Of a DNA stretch of 50,960 nt, positions 42,355 through 50,313 are shown one piece after another. Made by a program: the position numbers and the translations under genes. Each line of letters begins with the position of its first letter. Position 1 is the first letter of the stretch. Source of the DNA: an uncultured Thiocystis sp. (lineage in GTDB: Bacteria; Pseudomonadota; Gammaproteobacteria; Chromatiales; Chromatiaceae); the NCBI RefSeq assembly GCF_903866365.1, contig NZ_CAIPNF010000187.1:1-50960 (forward strand), given 5' to 3'. The notes under the pieces were generated by a model, which was not told where the DNA came from, searched no databases, and saw nothing but the letters and a program-made list of their open reading frames with translations.

Positions 42355-43587
42355 ATGCGCGTCGTCGTCTCGCTCACCACCATCCCGGGCCGTTCTGACC
42401 TGCTTGCGCGGGCCATCGCGTCACTGCGGCGTCAGACGCGCCCACCCGATGCCATTCATCTCTGGCTGCCGGAGGAGCATTTCGGGGCGGATGGCACGGC
42501 CTACCGGTTCGCCGGCGTCGATGTCCGCTCAGGTCCGGACCTCGGCCCGGCGATGAAAATTCTGCCCCTTCTGGCCATCGAAACCGACCCCGAGACGCTG
42601 ATCGTCCCCGTGGACGACGACATCGAGTATCCGCCGGATCTCATCGAAAAACTGGTCGGGACGTCGGCGCTCCTCCCCGAGCACGCCATCGGCTTCACCG
42701 GTTGGGCGCTGGAGTGGGGCGCGAGCGGCGTGGATATCCGCCATCTGAACGAAGAGATTCCCGCCGCGGCCATGTTCCAGCCCGTGCATGTTCTGGAGGG
42801 CTATCGCGGAGTCCTGTACCGGCGCGGTTTTTTCGAGATGGATATCTTCGATCACCTTGACGCGCTCGCGGCTTTCCGGTTTCATGACGACATTTTGTTG
42901 AGCGGATACCTCGCCAATCGCGGTATTCCCCGGACCGTGCGCTGGTTTGGCGCCGCGCCGGCTTCGGCCTCGGAGTATTGGAAGCTACATGGACAGCAGA
43001 TTGGACTTCACACCGCGCCCGATTGGCGGCAGCACGGACAATCCTGTGTCGAACACTGGATGCGACGCCACCCGGATCTTTTCCCCCCAATCATGACGCC
43101 ACCGGTTCGCGAGCGACTCCAGCTCTGCGCGGATGCACTCCCGCGCGCTGGATTCATGCACCACGGACTCCCTGGATCTTCCGTCCGGCTGGATGTCGAG
43201 CACGATCTCCGCGAAATGCCCTGGCCTTGGCCCGATGCTTGCTTTCAAGAATTGATCGCGCTCGATCCGCTCGCCACATCCTGTATCGACGGATCCCACG
43301 AGATCGCTGTTCCCGACTGGTTGCGCGAGTGCCGAAGATTGCTGAAGCCAGGCGGCTGTCTCATGGTCCGCCTCCCGCGCGATCAGGGCGCGGATCCTGG
43401 CCGGGAGCGGGAGCCGAGACGGCATCCGATCCTGAATTGGCTCGGATCCAGCGCCCGTCCATGCGGATCGCTGTCGACGGATCCCGACGACCGCGACAGG
43501 CGTTCGGGTCAATTCCAGGGCTGGCGGTTTGGCTGGGAGTGCGACTGCGACCATTGCCTGCTGACGCTGCTGCGGTCAGCGCTTTGA
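42355..43587 (+). CDS. GT2-like glycosyltransferase with methyltransferase-like C-terminal half
   Basis: Protein of 410 residues. Residues 1 to about 235 look like a GT-A glycosyltransferase: VSLTTIPGRSDLLARAIASL, IHLWLPEEHF and a DDD metal motif in VPVDDDIEYPPDLIEKL, with the acceptor region around FHDDILLSGYLANRG. Residues about 265-405 resemble the second half of a class I SAM methyltransferase (EMPWPWPDACFQELIALDPL, WLRECRRLLKPGGCLMVRLP), but the glycine-rich SAM loop that should precede it is replaced by only a short LRLDVE-like stretch (SVRLDVEHDL). It may therefore be a degenerate, non-binding module. It follows the FkbM gene by 10 bases, probably co-transcribed. Confidence 0.72.
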   Translation: MRVVVSLTTIPGRSDLLARAIASLRRQTRPPDAIHLWLPEEHFGADGTAYRFAGVDVRSGPDLGPAMKILPLLAIETDPETLIVPVDDDIEYPPDLIEKLVGTSALLPEHAIGFTGWALEWGASGVDIRHLNEEIPAAAMFQPVHVLEGYRGVLYRRGFFEMDIFDHLDALAAFRFHDDILLSGYLANRGIPRTVRWFGAAPASASEYWKLHGQQIGLHTAPDWRQHGQSCVEHWMRRHPDLFPPIMTPPVRERLQLCADALPRAGFMHHGLPGSSVRLDVEHDLREMPWPWPDACFQELIALDPLATSCIDGSHEIAVPDWLRECRRLLKPGGCLMVRLPRDQGADPGREREPRRHPILNWLGSSARPCGSLSTDPDDRDRRSGQFQGWRFGWECDCDHCLLTLLRSAL

Positions 43588-43610
43588 AAAGCGCGCTCCA
43601 GGCGGTTCAA

Positions 43611-43670
43611 ATAACCATTCTTTGGTTATGGAATGGTCGGAGTCGGGGAGCGCCGAGCGATTTCGGCGCT
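43611..43670 (+). terminator. Tandem hairpins after the glycosyltransferase gene
   Basis: Two hairpins lie 24 and 62 bases after the stop codon: ATAACCA/TGGTTAT (43611-43629, 5-base loop) and AGCGCCGA/TCGGCGCT (43649-43670, 6-base loop). Neither has a T-run, so termination strength is uncertain. From 43671 to 44021 I find no supportable gene. Confidence 0.45.
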
Positions 43671-44021
43671 TGTTCAGCGTGGCGGCGGGTCGCCAAGGTC
43701 GAGGTTGCGAGCACGCGGAGGGGGTAAACAGTATGATGATTGCAGGTGCGGCGGCTCCAGTAAAGCCGGCGCCAATCTCTCGAAGGGTTGTCGCGATTTA
43801 GCAACGAGATGATCTAAAAATCGTCCTGGGCCTTTGGACCCAGCCGGAGTTGAGGTGACGGCGGATCTCTGAGCGACGGGATCGCGCGAGCAAAATGTCT
43901 CGCGAACGCATATCCAAGGCTGGATTTCGAGATCACGCCGATTGTCCGGAGTGACGTTCGGTCTTGTTCTGTGAAAAAAAAACGACAGATGCAAGGTAGC
44001 AACAAATTTCGTGTTGGGCTG

Positions 44022-44049
44022 TTGACTTTTGCGGGGCATGCGGCATAAT
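44022..44049 (+). promoter_or_regulatory. Sigma-70-type promoter for the exported acidic protein
   Basis: TTGACT (44022-44027) and CATAAT (44044-44049), each one mismatch from consensus, are separated by 16 bases. This is the best promoter match I see in the window. It places the transcript start near 44056 and leaves a 5' leader of about 138 bases before the ATG at 44194. Confidence 0.7.
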
Positions 44050-44137
44050 TGACTCGCAACCGATCAAGGCATGTCGCGCAGGGCCTTGTCGTCCGGTTCC
44101 CTCGACCGACCCCAGGACTCATAATCAAGGAGAGTCG

Positions 44138-44170
44138 ATGGGATTTGGCAAGTCGACACACATCTTCTAG
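44138..44170 (+). CDS. Possible 10-residue leader peptide
   Basis: ATG at 44138 is preceded by AAGGAG with a 5-base spacer, an ideal ribosome binding site, and encodes MGFGKSTHIF then TAG. It lies within the leader transcribed from the 44022 promoter and ends 23 bases before the ATG of the exported protein, which has its own site GAGGTGA. It could be a regulatory upstream frame or the stub of a former gene start. Too short for family recognition. Confidence 0.4.
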   Translation: MGFGKSTHIF

Positions 44171-44193
44171 CGCAAATATTGAGGTGATTTGAA

Positions 44194-45423
44194 ATGACTC
44201 AAAACTTTAAGAAATTGGCCATCGCGGCCGGCGTATCGGTTGGTATGGCTGCGCTGAGCATGCCTTCTCACGCCACGATCACTGGCTCCGTTGGCGAGGC
44301 GTTGCTGGTTCCATTGGTTGTGTATGCGACTCAAGATGTGAGCGGCTACTACGCAAACACTTATATTCAGGTTAGCACTCCAGGTGCCATCGGCTTCGAC
44401 GATGTTCCAAACATCTTCGTCGCCCCTAATACGACTCCTACCAATGCCGACGCTACCCTGTTCCCGCTCGATGCGGATCTGCAGAGTAAGACGACTGGTA
44501 TCATTCACTGGTACTGGTTCGACGCGCGCAGCATTCACAGACTCGACAAGCCCCTTCCAGTCACCGCGAACGACGTCGTGACGATCGATTGGGCTGATGC
44601 AGCAGCGAGTTCGGGGATTCAATATGATGGCGTTGCTGGATACATGGTGGTTGGAACCGAGACGGCTCGTCGTGGTGAAGCGGCTAACTTTGACATGTTC
44701 GGCGACGCTTGGCTGGCGATGGATGTAACCGCCCTCGACGGCACCGAAGCTGTTCTGGCTAGCATTCCTGTCTATCCGCTGTCCGACGGTGTCGATGCGG
44801 AAGATGCGGATGGCGAACCTCTGCTCACCATCACCGATAGCGTTCATTATAAAGGCGGCATCCCGAATGCCGTGTCCCCCCTGATCGCTGGCATGCGGAC
44901 CAACCGTTCCGACGGAATCGCTGATCTGACCGCATTCGATCTAACTCTGTTATCACGTTTGGAGCCATCGATCCATGTCGTCTGGCTCGATCAGAATCTG
45001 GATGAAGTTGATGGCTACTCGACTGATATTCCGGTCGATGTCTATGACTCCGATGAGGTTGCCTGCTCCGCGACGGTGTCGATCGAGAACGAGCTCAACG
45101 TTATCTGGATCGATGAGATTGGTGTTGACGGCATTCCTGTCGATGCAGACGAGATCTTCTTTGCGCAGACCTCCGAGTCCCTCTGTATCCCGAATTATGT
45201 GGATGCGGCCGGTCTGAACGTTTCCAGCTTCGTGACCTATTACATCGACGAATATGTCGACACGGATGTTGACCGTCCTGAGTCCGCTGGTGTGGCCTTT
45301 ACCCTTGTCTGGGCTGTAGAGGGCAATAATGTCGACACCACTATTGGAAAGGACTGGTTTAACTACACTGCTTTCGGTCAGACTATGCTCTTGGGTCATG
45401 AGCGCGCTCTCTTCCGTCAGTAA
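44194..45423 (+). CDS. Exported acidic protein, probably abundant
   Basis: Protein of 409 residues with a clear signal peptide (KKLAIAAGVSVGMAALSMPSHA). The mature chain is acidic and rich in Asp, Val and Thr, beta-strand-like, with almost no lysine, and two cysteines (EVACSATVSI and SLCIPNYVD). No family recognised. Codon choice differs from the neighbours: many T-ending codons (GTT, GCT, GAT), as in strongly expressed or transferred genes. A near-consensus promoter, strong ribosome binding site and perfect terminator frame it as a monocistronic, highly expressed unit. An envelope structural or S-layer-like role is plausible but unproven. Confidence 0.75.
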   Translation: MTQNFKKLAIAAGVSVGMAALSMPSHATITGSVGEALLVPLVVYATQDVSGYYANTYIQVSTPGAIGFDDVPNIFVAPNTTPTNADATLFPLDADLQSKTTGIIHWYWFDARSIHRLDKPLPVTANDVVTIDWADAAASSGIQYDGVAGYMVVGTETARRGEAANFDMFGDAWLAMDVTALDGTEAVLASIPVYPLSDGVDAEDADGEPLLTITDSVHYKGGIPNAVSPLIAGMRTNRSDGIADLTAFDLTLLSRLEPSIHVVWLDQNLDEVDGYSTDIPVDVYDSDEVACSATVSIENELNVIWIDEIGVDGIPVDADEIFFAQTSESLCIPNYVDAAGLNVSSFVTYYIDEYVDTDVDRPESAGVAFTLVWAVEGNNVDTTIGKDWFNYTAFGQTMLLGHERALFRQ

Positions 45424-45441
45424 GGTCTAATAAGCCTTGAG

Positions 45442-45475
45442 AAAGCGATGCGCAGCGATGCGCATCGCTTTTTTT
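45442..45475 (+). terminator. Rho-independent terminator
   Basis: Perfect 13-bp stem AAAGCGATGCGCA/TGCGCATCGCTTT with a GCGA tetraloop, followed by a T-run to 45475, starting 18 bases after the stop codon at 45423. The following AT-rich space up to 45673 probably carries the next promoter (TTGGAC near 45583 and an AT-rich -10 region near 45604). Confidence 0.95.
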
Positions 45476-45673
45476 ATGAAAGCGAGTTCTCTAGAATCTT
45501 GTCAAACAAATCTTTATTGTTGAAAGAATATATTCATTCAGACTGTGAACATCGCTTAATGACCGAGCGAAATTCTCACGAATTGGACTGACAGAAAATC
45601 CTGTAATATATAAAAATTCCATCTGGCTATTATCGCATGATCACCCATTCCTGCTCTCACTAGGCTGCTTCAC

Positions 45674-46966
45674 ATGCCATCAGACTCAACCAACGTGCGG
45701 TGCGCGGTTATCCTGATCTCGCTCATGGCCGGCGTATTCTTGCTTGGCTGCGACGGTGACAAGCCAGTTCCCGAGGCATCCGATCCCAGTCCATCCGGTC
45801 AGGCGGCCTCCGCACCCGGCCAGACGTCCCTGGGCTCGTCGGTGATCGCCTATCTTCCTCTGAATGCGCCAGCACACAGTCTCCTGATCGATGATATCGA
45901 TGGAGACGGCCGTGAGGATCTGGCACTGACATCGCACCATGCGAGTTATACGCAGGTCTTTTATCAGCAAGAGCCCCGCTACTTCACGCCAGGTCCAACC
46001 GTCGATGCGGTCGGTTTTCATCCAGGCGATCTGCTGCGTTTGCCGGCGTCGAATCGACGGCTCTATCTGATGAACGCCGAGGGCGAAAATCGTCTAAGGG
46101 TGTTCGAGCCATCCACCGACGGCGGTTTGAATACGGTTTCGGAACTTTTCGTACCCGCTCCGCGAACCAGCTCCGTCTTTCACTGGCCCGATTGGGGGCT
46201 GGGTCTCGCCATCGGCCCTTTTGCCATGAGTGCGATTTTCCTGGCCAAGGACTTCGATCCGCTGACTGGTCAGCATGGAGGCGGCGCCGAACTCAAGTTC
46301 AACCCCGGCGTGGCGCATGCTCACAGCGTTGCCGTCGCCGACATCGATAGCGACGGCAGCGATGAGTTGTTCTTTGCCAACAACATCTCGAATCATATCT
46401 ACATGATTCGCGCCCCTGAACCGGGCACCTCTCCGGTCATCGAGACCCTCTGGACTTTCCAGCCAGGCGGGCGCGCGGATGACGTGATTCCTGCCGACAT
46501 TGACCAGGACGGTGATCTCGATCTGCTGATTCCTGACGCCACCGACAAGCGGAAACTCGACCGCACGGATGTCAACGTGCTCGTCAATGATGGGCAGGGA
46601 CAGTTTCAGCTCACCCAGATCCCATTTCCCGCCAGAACCCGAAGCGAGGGGGGCATCCCAGGAATCAATGCCTTCGATGCGGGTAAAGATCGGGATAACT
46701 TTACCTACCTTATCGGCGCGAGCAACGAGACACTGGTGCTGATGCGAGTTCCCGCCGGCTGGGCCGGCGAGCCACCCGAGACGCGCAAGCTCCAGTTCCA
46801 GGGTGGTCAGGTCATGACCAAGGCCCTTCTCCGTGACATCGATGGGGATGGCTGGCTCGATCTTGCAATGACGCGCGCCGCTGCTCGAAATTCAGGAGTC
46901 ATCCTCTACGGGCCTTTGTGGGAGAATGCTGGCCGACTAGAGGCTGATGGCGTCAGGATCGATTGA
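45674..46966 (+). CDS. FG-GAP/VCBS-repeat lipoprotein
   Basis: Protein of 430 residues. The lipoprotein signal (VILISLMAGVFLLGC) has lipobox LLGC, so it is lipid-anchored. The mature chain contains at least four calcium-binding-like loops of FG-GAP type: DIDGDGREDLALTS, DIDSDGSDELFFAN, DIDQDGDLDLLIPD and DIDGDGWLDLAMTR, spaced as blades of a beta-propeller. Such propellers mediate binding to polysaccharide or protein at the cell surface. It follows the exported acidic protein after a terminator. Confidence 0.85.
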   Translation: MPSDSTNVRCAVILISLMAGVFLLGCDGDKPVPEASDPSPSGQAASAPGQTSLGSSVIAYLPLNAPAHSLLIDDIDGDGREDLALTSHHASYTQVFYQQEPRYFTPGPTVDAVGFHPGDLLRLPASNRRLYLMNAEGENRLRVFEPSTDGGLNTVSELFVPAPRTSSVFHWPDWGLGLAIGPFAMSAIFLAKDFDPLTGQHGGGAELKFNPGVAHAHSVAVADIDSDGSDELFFANNISNHIYMIRAPEPGTSPVIETLWTFQPGGRADDVIPADIDQDGDLDLLIPDATDKRKLDRTDVNVLVNDGQGQFQLTQIPFPARTRSEGGIPGINAFDAGKDRDNFTYLIGASNETLVLMRVPAGWAGEPPETRKLQFQGGQVMTKALLRDIDGDGWLDLAMTRAAARNSGVILYGPLWENAGRLEADGVRID

Positions 46967-47087
46967 CGGAACCAACCGTCATCGATGGCGAGCCGGCAAG
47001 GATGTCCCCATTCTTTTTATAAACCCGAGTACTGGCATACCGCTGGAAAGGGTTGTATCACTTCAGTTTGACATTGCGGGAGAAAAA

Positions 47088-47999
47088 ATGCGGTATTTTT
47101 TATTGTTTTTATTGCTTTGGACCACCTCGGTTTTCGCCCTTCAGTCGCCGGTGCCGTCGCCCGCCGCTCAAACCGAGCAGGCACCCAAGGAGATGCCGCG
47201 AGTCATCATGGCCCGCGTCGGAACGCGCGAGATCACCGTCGAGGAATTCATGGGATTTCTGGCGAAGAACCCGACGCGCGTGAAGGAGGCCACGACGGAC
47301 GAGGGCAAGGCCGGTCTCTTGCGCGAAGCCATCGGGAACGAGTTGCTGATGCTGGCCATGCGGGAGGAGGGGTTGCTGCCCGAGAATCCCACCGAGGCGG
47401 ATCAGAAAAAGGCGTTCGTGCAACTCATAAACAAGCACTTTCCACCCCCGCCAACCCCGGATGACGCGACGCTTCGCGACTACTATCAAAAACATACGTC
47501 GGATTTCGGAATTCCCGCATCGGTGCGACTGAGCCAGATCCAGATCCGGGTGAAGGAATCGCCCAGCGAGGAAGACAAGGCGAACGCGCGCCAGCGCGCC
47601 GAGGCCGCGCTGGCGCGCATCGAGGCGGGCGAATCCTTCGCTGCGATCGCCGCCGAACTGAGCGAAAATCCTCGCGCCAAGGCGAATCAGGGCGACGTCG
47701 GTTTTGTCTGGCGCGACGGAAATGCATGGCTGACTCAATCGCTCAAGGGGTTGAAGAAGGGCGAGCACACGGGCGTTCTCGAGTCTCCCGTCGGTTACGA
47801 CATCCTGATGCTCACCGACGAGCGCGAAGCCATCATCACGCCGTTCGAGGAGGCGCGCGACTCGGTCGCCAAGAAGCTCCAGGTCAAGCAGCAGGCGCAG
47901 GCGAGGAACGCCTATGTCAAGCAACTCGCCGACCGGGTCGGGGTCGAGATCGTGCTGGACGAAATGAAGGGCTCCTTCCCGAATGGCGTGTTTCCGTAA
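47088..47999 (+). CDS. Exported PpiC/SurA-type peptidyl-prolyl isomerase
   Basis: Protein of 303 residues. The ATG at 47088 with GGGAGAAAAA upstream gives a signal peptide MRYFLLFLLLWTTSVFA; the frame is open further up without coding character. A SurA-like helical N-domain (REITVEEFMGFLAKNPTRVK, LLREAIGNELLMLAMREEGL) precedes one parvulin domain from about 150: VRLSQIQIRVKE, ARIEAGESFAAIAAELSENP, QGDVGFVW and VGYDILMLTDE. It should help fold exported proteins. Single-parvulin forms of this kind recur beside exopolysaccharide or surface-protein genes. Likely clients are the neighbouring exported proteins (inference). Confidence 0.9.
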   Translation: MRYFLLFLLLWTTSVFALQSPVPSPAAQTEQAPKEMPRVIMARVGTREITVEEFMGFLAKNPTRVKEATTDEGKAGLLREAIGNELLMLAMREEGLLPENPTEADQKKAFVQLINKHFPPPPTPDDATLRDYYQKHTSDFGIPASVRLSQIQIRVKESPSEEDKANARQRAEAALARIEAGESFAAIAAELSENPRAKANQGDVGFVWRDGNAWLTQSLKGLKKGEHTGVLESPVGYDILMLTDEREAIITPFEEARDSVAKKLQVKQQAQARNAYVKQLADRVGVEIVLDEMKGSFPNGVFP

Positions 48000-48104
48000 G
48001 GCGAAAGAGTCGCCACCCGCACGCCGGTCTTGCCGACCGGCGGCGCCCTCCGTCGACATCGATCCGACTTCCTGGATCCCGCACCGAACCGAATGGTGAC
48101 CACG

Positions 48105-48554
48105 ATGACTAAAATCGTCCAATTTCTGCTGATCCTGTTTTTCGCCGGATTTCTTGCCCCCCTCTACGCCGAGGAGGCTTCTCCGCCGGATGCCGAACAG
48201 GCGCGGGTCGAGCAGCGTGTCCGCGCCTATCTGGATGCGCTCAAAATTCAGGATCTGCACACCGCTTATCGGATGGAGTCCGGGGCGGTGGATGGTACCC
48301 TGACGGCCGATGCCTTCTTTCGTCGCTTCAAGTCCTCTCCGTCCGTCTTGCTTAACTACGAGATCCAGAAAGTGACCATGGAGTCCGATAAGGCAACCGT
48401 CGAGTTCAGCGGCACCTATCAGTATCCTCAGCTCCATGAGCCAGCCACTATGCCGCGACGTGCGGAATGGGTGTTGATCGATGGCGAGTGGTATCACTCC
48501 AAGGGTCAGGTTCGTCAAAAGTTAAAGGCAGCCCCGCCGGCTGACCCCGGTTGA
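48105..48554 (+). CDS. Small exported protein of unknown function
   Basis: Protein of 149 residues with a signal peptide (MTKIVQFLLILFFAGFLAPL ending near YAEE). The mature part starts with a helix (AEQARVEQRVRAYLDALKIQ) and continues as strands (LLNYEIQKVTMESDKATVEF, AEWVLIDGEWYHSKGQVRQK), an NTF2-like or lipocalin-sized alpha+beta fold. An in-frame ATG 12 bases upstream (48093) is possible. Ten bases before the next gene; probably co-transcribed with the isomerase. Confidence 0.7.
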   Translation: MTKIVQFLLILFFAGFLAPLYAEEASPPDAEQARVEQRVRAYLDALKIQDLHTAYRMESGAVDGTLTADAFFRRFKSSPSVLLNYEIQKVTMESDKATVEFSGTYQYPQLHEPATMPRRAEWVLIDGEWYHSKGQVRQKLKAAPPADPG

Positions 48555-48563
48555 CGATCACGC

Positions 48564-50006
48564 ATGACAAGGCTCGGCGAGCAGTTGATCCGGATCCTGC
48601 CCGAGACGACCGGCGCGCTGTTGCTGGTTGGTCCCGCGTCCGAGGGTCTCGCGCCGCGCCTGCGGGATGCGGGTCATCGGGTGGTCGAAGCCCCGCTGAG
48701 TCCGGATGATCGGATGGCGCTTGCGCGCGGCGAGCTGCCTCAAGCGTTTCTCTCCGCCGGATTCGCCCCCGTCGATGACGGGCTTTTCGAGGCGATCCTG
48801 GTTCTGGATCACCGCCTCCCGCTCCCGCCGCTGGCCCTGCTGAATGCCGCCCATGATCGCTTGCGCACTGGCGGCATGCTGGTGATTTCGATGGCGGCCG
48901 ATTCGTTTCCGGCCGATCCGGCACAACGTCGAAGCCATCTGGGCTATCTGGGCGCGCTCGCGACGCGCTGCGGATTCATCGTCGAGGATCGCTCCGAGGA
49001 TCAGCATCCGTCCACCGCCCTCGTCGTCTGCCGGAAGGGCGAGCGCGCGCCCCGCTGGCGGCTCGATTTGCTGGACGAAGGCGCGATTGCAGGATTTGCC
49101 GACCTCTTCAGGAAGGCCTTCAACACGGATATCAGTCTGCCGCTCTGGCACTGGAAGTATGGCGATGGCCGGGGACATGGCATCATCGCCCGCCGCGACG
49201 AGCGCGTCATCGCTCATTACGGCTGCACCCGTCGGCGGGCATTGTTCTTTGGCCATCCCATTTCCGCGCTGCAGATGTGCGATGTCATGGTCGATCCGCG
49301 CGAACGCGGCGTCATGACCAAGCAGGGTGCGATGTTCCTGACCACGGCCACCATGCTGGAACTCTATCTCGCGCTGCAACCCGACGATCTGGCATTCGGT
49401 TTTCCGAGCAGCCGCAGCTCCCGGCTTGGCGAGCGCCTGGGCCTCTATGCGGAAGTCGGACGGATCGCGGAGATCCGCTGGCCTGCCGTGTCGACACGCC
49501 CCCGGCTGCGCACCCGGCTGCGGGCCATCGACCGGGACGATTCCGGCGACCGGGCGCTGATCGCGGGTCTCTGGTCGTCGATGAGCCGGGATCTTGAGGG
49601 TGCGATCGTGGTGATCCGTGATTGGGAGTATCTCCGCTATCGGTATCTCGATCACCCGCAGCATCGCTATGAGCTGATCCTGATGACCTCGCGGCTCACC
49701 GGCAGGCCGCTTGGTCTATTGGTCCTGCGTCAGGTGGGCGAGGCGTTCGAACTCCTGGATCTGGTGGGACCGCTCGCGCACATCCCGCTGCTGGTGGACC
49801 AGGCGCGACGCATTGCAGCGCGCGCGGGGGCGTGCGCCGTGTTTGCTTGGATCACGCGCCAGCATGTACCGCGCTTCATCACCAAAGACGCAACCGTCAC
49901 CGACCCGGACGTGTGCATCCCGACCAATGTCTGGGTGGACGGCCCTCGCGTCGAGCAGCTCCAGGACAAATGGTGGCTGATGTCGGGCGATACCGAGTTC
50001 CATTGA
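48564..50006 (+). CDS. GNAT-type acyltransferase with methyltransferase-like N-terminal region
   Basis: Protein of 480 residues. The first 120 residues look like part of a Rossmann methyltransferase without its usual SAM loop (TGALLLVGPASEGLAPRLRD, LFEAILVLDHRLPLPPLALL, RTGGMLVISMAAD). Residues about 170-330 are GNAT-like: FADLFRKAFNTDISLPLWHW, VIAHYGCTRRRALFFG, VMVDPRERGVMTKQGAMFLT and GFPSSRSSRLGERLGL. A second GNAT-like half may fill about 340-470 (GRPLGLLVLRQVGEAFELLD). Proteins with tandem GNAT folds in glycan loci N- or O-acylate sugars; the substrate here is unknown. Confidence 0.65.
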   Translation: MTRLGEQLIRILPETTGALLLVGPASEGLAPRLRDAGHRVVEAPLSPDDRMALARGELPQAFLSAGFAPVDDGLFEAILVLDHRLPLPPLALLNAAHDRLRTGGMLVISMAADSFPADPAQRRSHLGYLGALATRCGFIVEDRSEDQHPSTALVVCRKGERAPRWRLDLLDEGAIAGFADLFRKAFNTDISLPLWHWKYGDGRGHGIIARRDERVIAHYGCTRRRALFFGHPISALQMCDVMVDPRERGVMTKQGAMFLTTATMLELYLALQPDDLAFGFPSSRSSRLGERLGLYAEVGRIAEIRWPAVSTRPRLRTRLRAIDRDDSGDRALIAGLWSSMSRDLEGAIVVIRDWEYLRYRYLDHPQHRYELILMTSRLTGRPLGLLVLRQVGEAFELLDLVGPLAHIPLLVDQARRIAARAGACAVFAWITRQHVPRFITKDATVTDPDVCIPTNVWVDGPRVEQLQDKWWLMSGDTEFH

Positions 50007-50048
50007 GCCGAACTTGCCAATTTTTGCCATCGGCGCTAATTTCCCGGC

Positions 50049-50273
50049 ATGATCACCATGAACATCTCCCTCCCGGACTCGCTGAAAACCTACGTCGATG
50101 AACAGGTTTCCGGTCGGCGCTTCGGTACCAGCGACGAGTACGTGCGCGACCTGATCCGCCGTGATCAGGATCGGCAGCGTCTGCGCGGACTCCTCCTCGA
50201 CGGGGCCGCTTCCGGACCAGCAGCGGCGGCGGACTCGACATACTTTAGCGCATTGCGCAAGCGCGTTTGTCAA
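50049..50273 (+). pseudogene. ParD-family antitoxin, probably 3'-truncated
   Basis: The frame opens with MITMNISLPDSLKTYVDEQV and continues GTSDEYVRDLIRRDQDRQRL and GAASGP, a textbook ParD (ribbon-helix-helix) antitoxin. Similarity stops near residue 75 (STYFSALRKRV). After that the frame runs on, without a stop, for about 200 codons antisense to the next gene, so the natural end has been lost. No parE toxin follows. I read it as a stranded, broken antitoxin. The heptamer-like GCTGGCGGCTGGCGGCT at about 50287 marks the likely junction. Confidence 0.65.
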
Positions 50274-50313
50274 GGCACAGCTGATCGCTGGCGGCTGGCG
50301 GCTCTTTCCAGAT

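Noticed and set aside
43674-44161. Minus-strand frames in the gap before the exported acidic protein
   Set aside because: They run antisense through the promoter and leader, lack ribosome binding sites and match no family.
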